A DNA stretch of 20,969 bases from Candidatus Galligastranaerophilus gallistercoris (lineage in GTDB: Bacteria; Cyanobacteriota; Vampirovibrionia; Gastranaerophilales; Gastranaerophilaceae): positions 1 to 20,969 of the forward strand of contig DVJH01000124.1 of NCBI GenBank assembly GCA_018710795.1, in the 5' to 3' direction. Numbering within the stretch: the first letter of the stretch is position 1; every line of letters begins with the position of its first letter. The notes under the pieces were generated by a model that ran no database searches, had not been told where the DNA came from, and worked only from the letters and a program-made list of their open reading frames with translations. Shown here in pieces: positions 14,462 through 20,882 of the stretch. Made by a program: the position numbers and the translations under genes.

Positions 14462-15378
14462 CCGTATAAAAACTGTATCAAAAGCCCCGTTATATAACCG
14501 ATTATTACAAGCAGAGACATAATTAAAAATGTGTCTTTTTTGTTTTTGTTGTTTTTTAACAAAACAAGAAGTCCTATCCCTGCTCCCGACATAAGCCCCG
14601 ACATCATTGCGCCGAAGGTTATCGTTCCCTTAATAAACATAATGACAAGCCCGACGGATATCGCACAATTAGGAATAAGCCCCAGAACCGCAGTTATAAA
14701 AGGCGTTATAAATAAGCTTAAAATATATGAACCGTGGCTATCCGTATTATTAAAAATGTTTGTTATATCAGCCGTTTCAATAAGATAATTTAAAATAAGG
14801 GTAACGATTAATATGAAAGCAAAAATTCCAAACGTGTGTTTTATGGGGTGAATTAAATAATCTCTTTTTTTATGGTGTACGATATTATGGCTGCAGCAGC
14901 CTTCTATATGTTCGTCATTTGTTTCAATACTTTTAATTTCAATATCCGTTTCTTTATTTTTTATTAAACAATCAATTAAATAGCCGACAGGAATTGCAAC
15001 AATAAGTTTAATTAAAATAAGAGGAATAATGTAGGGAATATATTCTTTATACATCAGCAAAACGGGAATTGCCTCGTCTGATGTGGCAAGAAAAACGGCA
15101 ATTATGGTTCCTTTTGTGATAAACCCTTCGCAATACAGAGAGCTTGCAACGACGCTGAATCCGCACTGGGGAATTGAAGCCGCAAGGGCGCCTATCAGAG
15201 GTCCTTCTTTTTTAGAATATTTTAAAAAGGAGCGTATTTTATCCGCCCAATTATGTTCAAAAAGTTCAATAACAAGAAAAACCAAAAATAAAAAGGGGAC
15301 CGTATAAAGGCTGTCAATTAGCGCATGAATTGCCCAATGGGGCAGAATATTTAAACTCTCTAAAAATTCTTCAATCAT
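14458..15378 (-). CDS. Putative 10-TM heavy-metal/arsenic exporter (ArsP_2/DUF2899-like)
   Basis: A 306-residue polytopic membrane protein with two related halves. 'IPQCGFSVVASSLYCEGFITKGT' (69-91) matches 'IPNCAISVGLVIMFIKGTITFGA' (235-257), and both halves end in a Gly/Ser-rich helix. This duplicated P-x-C pattern is typical of the putative manganese/arsenic efflux permeases of this family; function is predicted in the databases, not proven. The loop between the halves (about 140-180) has a His/Cys cluster (H157, C161, C162, H164, H168, H169) fit for metal binding. AAAAGG 5 nt before the ATG is a normal ribosome site, and TTTGTA-16-TATAAA (15429-15402) may be its promoter. It is convergent with the binding lipoprotein, and no terminator separates them. 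Confidence 0.72.
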   Translation of the reverse strand: MIEEFLESLNILPHWAIHALIDSLYTVPFLFLVFLVIELFEHNWADKIRSFLKYSKKEGPLIGALAASIPQCGFSVVASSLYCEGFITKGTIIAVFLATSDEAIPVLLMYKEYIPYIIPLILIKLIVAIPVGYLIDCLIKNKETDIEIKSIETNDEHIEGCCSHNIVHHKKRDYLIHPIKHTFGIFAFILIVTLILNYLIETADITNIFNNTDSHGSYILSLFITPFITAVLGLIPNCAISVGLVIMFIKGTITFGAMMSGLMSGAGIGLLVLLKNNKNKKDTFLIMSLLVIIGYITGLLIQFLYG

Positions 15379-15401
15379 AATTACCTTTTAAACATTGGTA
15401 T

Positions 15402-15429
15402 TTTATAATGATTTATTAAAAATTACAAA
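15402..15429 (-). promoter_or_regulatory. Promoter candidate for the metal-exporter gene
   Basis: Minus strand TTTGTA (15429-15424), 16-nt spacer, TATAAA (15407-15402). The start near 15395 leaves a leader of about 17 nt holding the AAAAGG ribosome site. Confidence 0.45.
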
Positions 15430-15445
15430 ATTTTTAAAGTTTATG

Positions 15446-15473
15446 TTGCAATACGGATTAAAAACGTTATTAT
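15446..15473 (+). promoter_or_regulatory. Promoter of the N/Q-rich gene, predicted leaderless
   Basis: TTGCAA (15446-15451), 16-nt spacer, TATTAT (15468-15473); the -10 ends 8 nt before ATG 15482. A shifted TATATT (15471-15476) is the alternative, 5 nt from the ATG. No ribosome site is present. Confidence 0.5.
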
Positions 15474-15481
15474 ATTAAACT

Positions 15482-16528
15482 ATGGGCGGCTTTAATCCTA
15501 TAAATATAATAGTAAATACCGTAAGCTTATTTGCCGTAAGCAAAAATGCCGGCACAAACGCAAAAGCTGCGGGGAACACAAACGTTCAAAACGCTCAAAA
15601 CAATGCTCAAATACAAAACAGCCAAAATACATTCAATTCGGCAAATTCACAAAGCATATATTCTTCCGCCACGACAAACAGATATTCAAACGAAGTTTTA
15701 TCAAGCGCAAACCAGCTTTTAATTTCAACGGTTGAAGTCGAACAGAGGGCAAATTATATTAAAGACCTGTTGAATCTGCCAAGGGATTTTGAAGCATTTA
15801 TTAAGCTCATTCAATCGCAAAACAACCCCAACACACAGATGATGAAGGATTTAAGCCGGCTTTTGCAGAACGGAAAAATTAATTTAAGCGAACTTGCCGT
15901 TTTGCTCGGCGACAACTCAAAAGAAGCCGTTCAAAAACTGATGATGACAATTATGACCGTAAGCAAAATGGGTTCAAATAACGTAAGCCAATTAAAAGAG
16001 CTGATGGCGATGTTTTCCGGTGCAAGCGGTCAAATAGACAATTCGCAGACACTGAAAAATGTCTTAATGCTTTATTTGCCGTGGCTTCCTTTATCAATCA
16101 GAAATGAATTAAATCTTGATTTTGATATTGATATTTTTGATAAAATTCAGGGCGGCGAAGAAGAAAACAATAACGGCGAAGTTATAAGAATAATGGTGCA
16201 GACGGCAAATTTCGGCAACATACTCATAACTTTGGAATTAAACGAAAAAGGCGAAGTTGATGTTTATATAAGCGCAAATGAAAATTTCCCCGAAAAAGAA
16301 GTTTTGAAGATGTTTAAAAAAGAAAATAAACAATCAAACATAACATCAAACGTTACCGTCGAAAAAAATAAAAACAATGCAAAAAATGATGACAATCAAA
16401 AAAATGTTCAAATTACATCTTCAAATTATGTAAGCCCGAAACTTATTCTTGCGGCACATTCTTTAATTAAAATCATTATTGATGTTGACAATTCGGAATT
16501 TATCATTAATGAAGAAACCGAAGGCTAG
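15482..16528 (+). CDS. Unknown N/Q-rich protein upstream of flagellar rod genes
   Basis: I do not recognise this 348-residue protein with confidence. Residues 1-75 are low-complexity, rich in Asn, Gln, Ala and Ser, with no signal peptide. Residues 75-215 are predicted helical (several LLxNLL-like repeats). Residues about 226-268 form a beta-rich block ('VIRIMVQTANFGNILITLELNEKGEVDVYI') that recalls the FliK C-terminal pattern in which a 'LG-x-V-x-V' strand follows a Leu-rich strand. A second Asn/Lys-rich linker (285-325) and a short tail follow. Position just before flgF/G-B-C, on the same strand, supports a flagellar assembly role such as a hook-length or scaffold protein. This is inference; a lineage-specific protein of other function is equally possible. 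Confidence 0.6.
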   Translation: MGGFNPINIIVNTVSLFAVSKNAGTNAKAAGNTNVQNAQNNAQIQNSQNTFNSANSQSIYSSATTNRYSNEVLSSANQLLISTVEVEQRANYIKDLLNLPRDFEAFIKLIQSQNNPNTQMMKDLSRLLQNGKINLSELAVLLGDNSKEAVQKLMMTIMTVSKMGSNNVSQLKELMAMFSGASGQIDNSQTLKNVLMLYLPWLPLSIRNELNLDFDIDIFDKIQGGEEENNNGEVIRIMVQTANFGNILITLELNEKGEVDVYISANENFPEKEVLKMFKKENKQSNITSNVTVEKNKNNAKNDDNQKNVQITSSNYVSPKLILAAHSLIKIIIDVDNSEFIINEETEG

Positions 16529-16572
16529 TTTTCATACGTTTGGATGAATTTTAACGGTTTTAATTTAATGTG

Positions 16573-16599
16573 TTAATTTTTATTCCGTAATGACGATAT
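16573..16599 (+). promoter_or_regulatory. Sigma-28 (FliA)-like promoter before the rod operon
   Basis: TTAATTTT (16573-16580), exactly 11 nt, then GACGATAT (16592-16599) matches the flagellar consensus TAAAGTTT-N11-GCCGATAA at 12 of 16 positions. The start near 16607 would leave a 24-nt leader with AAAGGA (16617-16622) before ATG 16631. In AT-rich DNA the -35 half is weak evidence; the GACGATAT half and exact spacing carry the call. Confidence 0.45.
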
Positions 16600-16630
16600 A
16601 GAAGCACCTTTAAGATAAAGGAATTAAAAA

Positions 16631-17329
16631 ATGTTACTTGCAGGTTCGGTTTCAAACACACAAAGCGGAATAAGAAATTCCATACAGGCAATGCATATGC
16701 AAATGGAATTAATGGGCATCGGAAACAGAAACGTTCAGGGGTTCGATAAAGTAGGATATCAGAGACAAGATGCCGTTGTTTCATCATTTGCGGAATTGAT
16801 AGGAATTCATGCGATATCGGAAGCAACCGATGACAGAGTCGGACGTATTGCAAAAACGATGAATCCGATGGATTTAGCCATTGCCCAAAAAGGATATTTC
16901 CAGATTTTAAATAAAGACGGTTCGATTGAACTTACAAGGGACGGAAGATTTAAATTAAACGAAAAAGGCGAACTTTTGGGTTTGGAGAACCAGAAAGTTT
17001 TAACCCAAGGCGGAAGCCCCATTGTTCTTCCCTTTATGCCCGAAAAAGCGGAAGATATTAAAATTGATAATGACGGAAAATTATTTGTATTTAATACCCA
17101 AACAAACAAGCTTGAATATATAGACACAATAGGCGTGGTGTCGGCAGACGGAAAAACGGTTCTTGCACCCGACATCAAACAGGGGTGCCTTGAATATTCA
17201 AACGTAAATCTGGCACAGGAATTTTTGGAAATGCTTCCGTACAGAAAAAATTTCGATGCCAACAGACAATTATTCATGCTGCAAAACAGCGCCTTAACAA
17301 GCGCCATACAACAGTTAGGAGCTTCATAA
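16631..17329 (+). CDS. flgF: Flagellar basal-body rod protein, FlgF/FlgG-like
   Basis: A 232-residue member of the FlgEFG rod/hook family, which builds the axial rod and is exported by the flagellar type III apparatus (hence no signal peptide). The C-terminal rod motif is good: 'SNVNLAQEFLEMLPYRKNFDANRQLF' (about 191-216), then a heptad-like helix. The middle 'MNPMDLAIAQKGYFQIL...TRDGRFKLNEKGEL' is the standard FlgG-type D1 segment. The N-terminal block is divergent: instead of a 'NxxNxxTxGY' pattern it reads 'GNRNVQGFDKVGYQRQ'. FlgF and FlgG cannot be told apart securely; I name this FlgF because it comes first and is shorter. AAAGGA precedes the ATG. Next gene starts 1 nt after its stop. 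Confidence 0.8.
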   Translation: MLLAGSVSNTQSGIRNSIQAMHMQMELMGIGNRNVQGFDKVGYQRQDAVVSSFAELIGIHAISEATDDRVGRIAKTMNPMDLAIAQKGYFQILNKDGSIELTRDGRFKLNEKGELLGLENQKVLTQGGSPIVLPFMPEKAEDIKIDNDGKLFVFNTQTNKLEYIDTIGVVSADGKTVLAPDIKQGCLEYSNVNLAQEFLEMLPYRKNFDANRQLFMLQNSALTSAIQQLGAS

Positions 17330-17330
17330 C

Positions 17331-18053
17331 ATGCCGAGCGGATATAACCTACAGGGAATTATAAGAAGAAATACAATTAATGCTCTGACACAATTTGAGC
17401 GTATGGGGTTTTATTCCGAGAATATTTCAAACTGGTCAACAAATGCGTATAAAGCAACAAGGTTTGAAGAAATTCTCGGCGAAAACGGATACGCAAAAGG
17501 CGTTGTAAGAACAGATCACGCCCAAGGGAGCATTCAGGTAACAAAAAGACCCTTAGACGTTGCGCTTGACGGCGCAGGGTTTATCCCCGTTACAAGCAAA
17601 ACGGGTGAGATTTTCTATACAAGAGACGGCTCTTTTTGCCTCGGAAAAGACGGCTACATAATGACGCAAACGGGTGAAATCGTAGGGTCGGGCATTCAAA
17701 TAGGTGCAGACAGCGTTAAAGTCGAAATAAGAAAAAACGGTGATGTCTATACATATACGGATTTATCCAAAGAACCCGAATACAAAGGCAATATCCCCGT
17801 GGTATTATTTCAAAACCCCGAAGGCTTAAAGGAAGTCGGGGGAAATAAATACACAAAAACGGAAATTTCGGGCGATGAGCAATTAATAGTTGATCATTCA
17901 AGAATAAAACAATATTCAATCGAAAGGTCAAATGTCGATTTATTTGACCACGTCAATCAGGTTATGAGAGTTAACGCTTCATTATTGGCTTCAACAACTC
18001 TTATGGGGGCGGTTGATTCAATGTATGAAAAAGCGATAAATATAAGGGAGTAA
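17331..18053 (+). CDS. flgG: Flagellar basal-body rod protein, FlgG/FlgF-like
   Basis: A 240-residue rod protein of the FlgEFG family. The N-terminal helix carries 'SENISNWSTNAYKATRFEE' (about 29-47), equal to the family's NISNxxTxGYK. 'QGSIQVTKRPLDVALDGAGFIPV' (65-87) and 'YTRDGSFCLGKDGYI' (96-110) are the classical D1 signature. 'RSNVDLFDHVNQVMRVNASL' (about 199-218) is the C-terminal rod helix. Its ATG follows the previous stop by one base, with TTAGGAG as ribosome site, and FlgB begins 5 nt after it, so the genes are translationally linked. It is most likely FlgG, the distal rod, but FlgF is possible. A length of 240 is slightly short of the usual 260. Confidence 0.8.
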   Translation: MPSGYNLQGIIRRNTINALTQFERMGFYSENISNWSTNAYKATRFEEILGENGYAKGVVRTDHAQGSIQVTKRPLDVALDGAGFIPVTSKTGEIFYTRDGSFCLGKDGYIMTQTGEIVGSGIQIGADSVKVEIRKNGDVYTYTDLSKEPEYKGNIPVVLFQNPEGLKEVGGNKYTKTEISGDEQLIVDHSRIKQYSIERSNVDLFDHVNQVMRVNASLLASTTLMGAVDSMYEKAINIRE

Positions 18054-18058
18054 AATAA

Positions 18059-18406
18059 ATGAGCTACTTACCGAACAGTCCCATTCAAAAAGCACAGTTA
18101 ATGCTTGATTTAATCGCAAACAGACAGGAAGCGATATCAGGTAACATTTCAAATATGGATACTCCCAATTACGTAAGAAAAGATATTGAATTTTCCCAAT
18201 ACTTAAATACGATGAACGGGTCTTTGGAAACCAGATTGAGCCAAAAATTAGGACCTTCGGGAGTTATTGAAGCGAAACAGTTAACTTTATCGGTAACGGA
18301 CGAACTTGCCATTATGCAGCAAAATTCAATGAAATACGGCGTTGCCGCAAAACATTTAACATCAATCATAACGGAGATGAAAACGGCAATAAATGTCGGA
18401 AATTAA
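18059..18406 (+). CDS. flgB: Flagellar basal-body rod protein FlgB
   Basis: A 115-residue proximal-rod subunit, near the usual 110-135. The motif 'ISGNISNMDTPNYVRKDIEFSQYL' (about 26-49) is the FlgB/FlgC N-terminal signature (NIANxDTPxY). The C-terminal helix 'NSMKYGVAAKHLTSIITEMKTAIN' (about 89-112) is the partner rod helix. Preceded by GGGAG. FlgC follows after 18 nt, the order seen in most flagellar clusters. FliE, which usually follows FlgC, is absent here. Secreted by the flagellar export gate with no cleavable signal. Confidence 0.9.
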   Translation: MSYLPNSPIQKAQLMLDLIANRQEAISGNISNMDTPNYVRKDIEFSQYLNTMNGSLETRLSQKLGPSGVIEAKQLTLSVTDELAIMQQNSMKYGVAAKHLTSIITEMKTAINVGN

Positions 18407-18424
18407 TACTGAAAGGCAATATAT

Positions 18425-18868
18425 ATGGGCGTATTAGATACATTTGAAATAGGCAGACAGGGTTTAAACGTACATTCAAAAAGAATACAGGTTGCGGCAA
18501 AAAACATCGCAAACCTTGACACGCCCAATTATGTAAGAAAAATTCCCGTATTAAACGCAACCGAAGATATTTCATTTGCAGGGCTCTTAAACACAATGAA
18601 AGAAGATGTTTTCGGCATAGGCACGATTCCCTTTATTTCGGGCGGAGTAAGATTTACGGGCCTTGTTGAGGACCCGACACAGGGAGAAAAAATATACCGC
18701 CCGGGGCACCCCGATGCCGATGAAGAAGGATACATAAGAATGTCAAACGTAAACCCGATGGTAGATATTGCAGACGCCGTTTTGGCGCAAAGGGCGTATG
18801 ACGCAAGTTTGGGTGTTATGGCAATTGCAAGAACCATGTCAAACAGGGCGCTTGAAATCGGTCAATAG
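18425..18868 (+). CDS. flgC: Flagellar basal-body rod protein FlgC
   Basis: A 147-residue proximal-rod subunit, about 10 residues longer than usual. N-terminal 'AAKNIANLDTPNYVRKIPVL' (about 24-43) and C-terminal 'YIRMSNVNPMVDIADAVLAQRAYDASLGVM' (about 102-131) are canonical for FlgC, which ends in the helix 'ARTMSNRALEIGQ'. Both FlgB and FlgC here share the exact string DTPNYVRK, showing their common origin. AAAGG is the ribosome site. It is the last gene of the operon; a bidirectional terminator follows 9 nt after the stop and the convergent metal ATPase ends just past it. Confidence 0.93.
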   Translation: MGVLDTFEIGRQGLNVHSKRIQVAAKNIANLDTPNYVRKIPVLNATEDISFAGLLNTMKEDVFGIGTIPFISGGVRFTGLVEDPTQGEKIYRPGHPDADEEGYIRMSNVNPMVDIADAVLAQRAYDASLGVMAIARTMSNRALEIGQ

Positions 18869-18877
18869 ATTTGAAAT

Positions 18878-18903
18878 AAAAGGGCTTAAATTAAGCCCTT
18901 TTT
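18878..18903. terminator. Bidirectional terminator between flgC and the metal ATPase
   Basis: AAAAGGGCTT (18878-18887) pairs with AAGCCCTTTT (18893-18902) around a 5-nt loop, with T-rich tails on both strands. It overlaps the ATPase stop codon (18902-18904) and serves both converging genes. Confidence 0.85.
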
Positions 18904-20767
18904 AGTATTTTATTTTTCTGTCATATAATAATGCCGCATTTGAAACAACGAGAATTGAGGCAATATTATGAACAATTGCGCCCGATACGGGATTTAGGAT
19001 TGCAAGAGCGGACAATGTCAATGAAACAAAATTTATACACATTGAAATTGTTATATTTGTTTTAATTGTTTTGATACATTCAAGCGATAAATTTCTCAAA
19101 TATACAATTTTTATAAGGTCATCGCCCGTTATGATTATATCGGAGCTTTCAATTGCGATATCCGAGCCGAACGTGCCCATTGAAACTCCCGCATTTGCAA
19201 CCTTCAGCGCTATTGAATCGTTTACCCCGTCGCCTGTCATGCACACTTTTTTATTTTCTTTTTGTAATTCTTCAATTTTTAGAGCCTTTTCTTTAGGCAG
19301 CAACCCGGAATATACGGTTTTAACACCGGATTTTTTTGCAAAATAATCGGCCGTTAGGGAATTATCTCCCGTTAAAAGAAGCGTATCCGCTTTTTCGTTT
19401 AATTTCATAAGAGCCTTGATTGAAGAATCTTTTATGGAATCGCTGAGCGCAATCATGCCTTTAGGGACTTTATCGACAACAACAAGAAGCGCCACTTTTC
19501 CTTCCAGCCTTTTTGAATTAACCGCTTTTTTAATTTCGGAAGGAATTTCAATATCGTTATCCGTTATGAATTTTTCATTGCCGATTATTATTCTTTTATT
19601 ATCAAGATTTGCATAAATACCTTTACCCGAAAACATTTTAAAATCTTTTAATTCGTTTAATTTAAAATCTTTTTCAAGCGCATATTGAACAATTGCTTTT
19701 CCTATCGGATGTTCGGATTTTTTCTCGGAAGAGGCCGCAAGGTATAAAATTTCATCCGGATTGGAGCCATCGAACGCTTCAATGTCGGAAACGGTCAATT
19801 TGCCGTTTGTTATGGTTCCCGTTTTATCAAACGCAAAAACATCACATAAACCTATTGTTTCAAGAGCTTCTCCCGTTTTTATTATTATGCCGTTTTTGGT
19901 TGCCTGCCCGATTGCAGCCATAATTGACGTAGGGGTTGCAAGAACAAGAGAACAGGGGCAAAATACAACAAGAATCGTTACCGCTCTTGAGATTTCACCC
20001 GTTATAAGATAAACAATAACGGCAAATAAAACGGCGCTCGGGATTAAAATTGCCGCCCACTTATCCACGATTCTTTGTGTCGGCGCTTTTTTATTTTCGG
20101 CATCTTTAACGAGTTTTATTAATTTTTGGATTGAAGAATCCTCGTATGATTTTTGAACTTTAACGTCAATTACGCCGAAACAATTTGTTGTGCCCGAATA
20201 AACAATATCGCCCGTTGTTTTATCCGCAGGGATTGATTCGCCCGTCATAATTGATTGATTTATTGAGGTTTCACCCGATATTATAACGCCGTCCGCAGGG
20301 ATATCTTCACCCGCGAGAATTCTTATAACGTCATCTTTTTTAACGTTTTTTGCAGGGATAATTTCTTCATTTACTTCGGTATCATTTATAATGAGTTTTC
20401 TTGCGGTTTTGGGCGCAAGATTCAATAATTTGGTAATACCTTTCTTTGCTTTGTTTATGGTTAAATCCTCTAAAATTCCGCCGAGCGCCATAATAAAGGC
20501 AACTTCTGCGGCGGCAAAAATTTCGTTTGTAAAAATAGCCGCAATCATTGCAATTGAAATTAAAAGAGAAGCGGTCATTTTCTTATTTTTTATTAAAAGC
20601 CGAAAGCCCCAGTAAAATATCGGAATACCCGAAATTACAACCGTAATCCAGGCGAATTCAAAAGGAAAATCAATTTTCAAAAACATTATAACCGCACTTA
20701 TAATCAAAAATATCATTGATATTACGGTCATTTTAAACGAACTTAAAAAATTACAGACTTTCTCCAT
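18902..20767 (-). CDS. P1B-type heavy-metal-translocating ATPase
   Basis: A 621-residue membrane pump that exports transition-metal ions using ATP. Hydrophobic helices lie near residues 13-31, 36-58, 63-96 (two), 237-258 and 261-285, with two more at the C-end. TGES (175-178) is the phosphatase loop. CPC (270-272) is the metal-binding helix. DKTGT (314-318) holds the phosphorylated Asp314. HP is at 353-354 and GDGVND at 512-517. There is no N-terminal heavy-metal-binding domain and no CXXC, so the start at MEKVCNF is real and the protein is of the short type. The last helix reads NPVSGAIVHNIAS instead of the DxG of Zn/Cd pumps or the Cu-pump pattern, so the metal is unresolved. AAAGGA is its ribosome site. 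A TetR-type gene is divergent. Confidence 0.9.
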   Translation of the reverse strand: MEKVCNFLSSFKMTVISMIFLIISAVIMFLKIDFPFEFAWITVVISGIPIFYWGFRLLIKNKKMTASLLISIAMIAAIFTNEIFAAAEVAFIMALGGILEDLTINKAKKGITKLLNLAPKTARKLIINDTEVNEEIIPAKNVKKDDVIRILAGEDIPADGVIISGETSINQSIMTGESIPADKTTGDIVYSGTTNCFGVIDVKVQKSYEDSSIQKLIKLVKDAENKKAPTQRIVDKWAAILIPSAVLFAVIVYLITGEISRAVTILVVFCPCSLVLATPTSIMAAIGQATKNGIIIKTGEALETIGLCDVFAFDKTGTITNGKLTVSDIEAFDGSNPDEILYLAASSEKKSEHPIGKAIVQYALEKDFKLNELKDFKMFSGKGIYANLDNKRIIIGNEKFITDNDIEIPSEIKKAVNSKRLEGKVALLVVVDKVPKGMIALSDSIKDSSIKALMKLNEKADTLLLTGDNSLTADYFAKKSGVKTVYSGLLPKEKALKIEELQKENKKVCMTGDGVNDSIALKVANAGVSMGTFGSDIAIESSDIIITGDDLIKIVYLRNLSLECIKTIKTNITISMCINFVSLTLSALAILNPVSGAIVHNIASILVVSNAALLYDRKIKY

Positions 20768-20798
20768 TTTATAAATCCTTTTTTAATTTTATATCTGC

Positions 20799-20807
20799 AT
20801 TATATCA
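20799..20807 (-). promoter_or_regulatory. Promoter of the metal ATPase
   Basis: Minus strand TGATATAAT (20807-20799) is an extended -10 with perfect hexamer; TTTAAA (20828-20823) is a fair -35 at 18 nt. The start near 20792 leaves a leader of about 25 nt with a clear Shine-Dalgarno. Confidence 0.6.
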
Positions 20808-20844
20808 AACTAAAGACTGAAATTTAAAAAATATAGAGATTAAA

Positions 20845-20873
20845 TTGACTAAATCAAACGTTTGTTTTATGAT
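20845..20873 (+). promoter_or_regulatory. Promoter of the TetR-type gene, predicted leaderless
   Basis: TTGACT (20845-20850), 17-nt spacer, TATGAT (20868-20873). The -10 ends 7 nt before ATG 20881 and there is no ribosome site. This is the clearest leaderless promoter of the window. Confidence 0.7.
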
Positions 20874-20882
20874 TTAAATCAT
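20855..20882. promoter_or_regulatory. Two candidate operator palindromes over the TetR-gene promoter
   Basis: CAAACGTTTG (20855-20864) sits in the spacer; with one mismatched pair it extends to 20851-20868. ATGATTTAAATCAT (20869-20882) is a perfect 14-bp palindrome covering the -10 and the start codon. TetR dimers bind such sites, so autorepression is likely; whether the ATPase is also controlled is open. Confidence 0.5.

Noticed and set aside
16807..17307. Minus-strand open frame of 166 codons
   Set aside because: It is the complement of the flgF-like gene, with no recognisable motif and no promoter or ribosome site of its own; Ser/Phe-rich content is typical of shadow frames.
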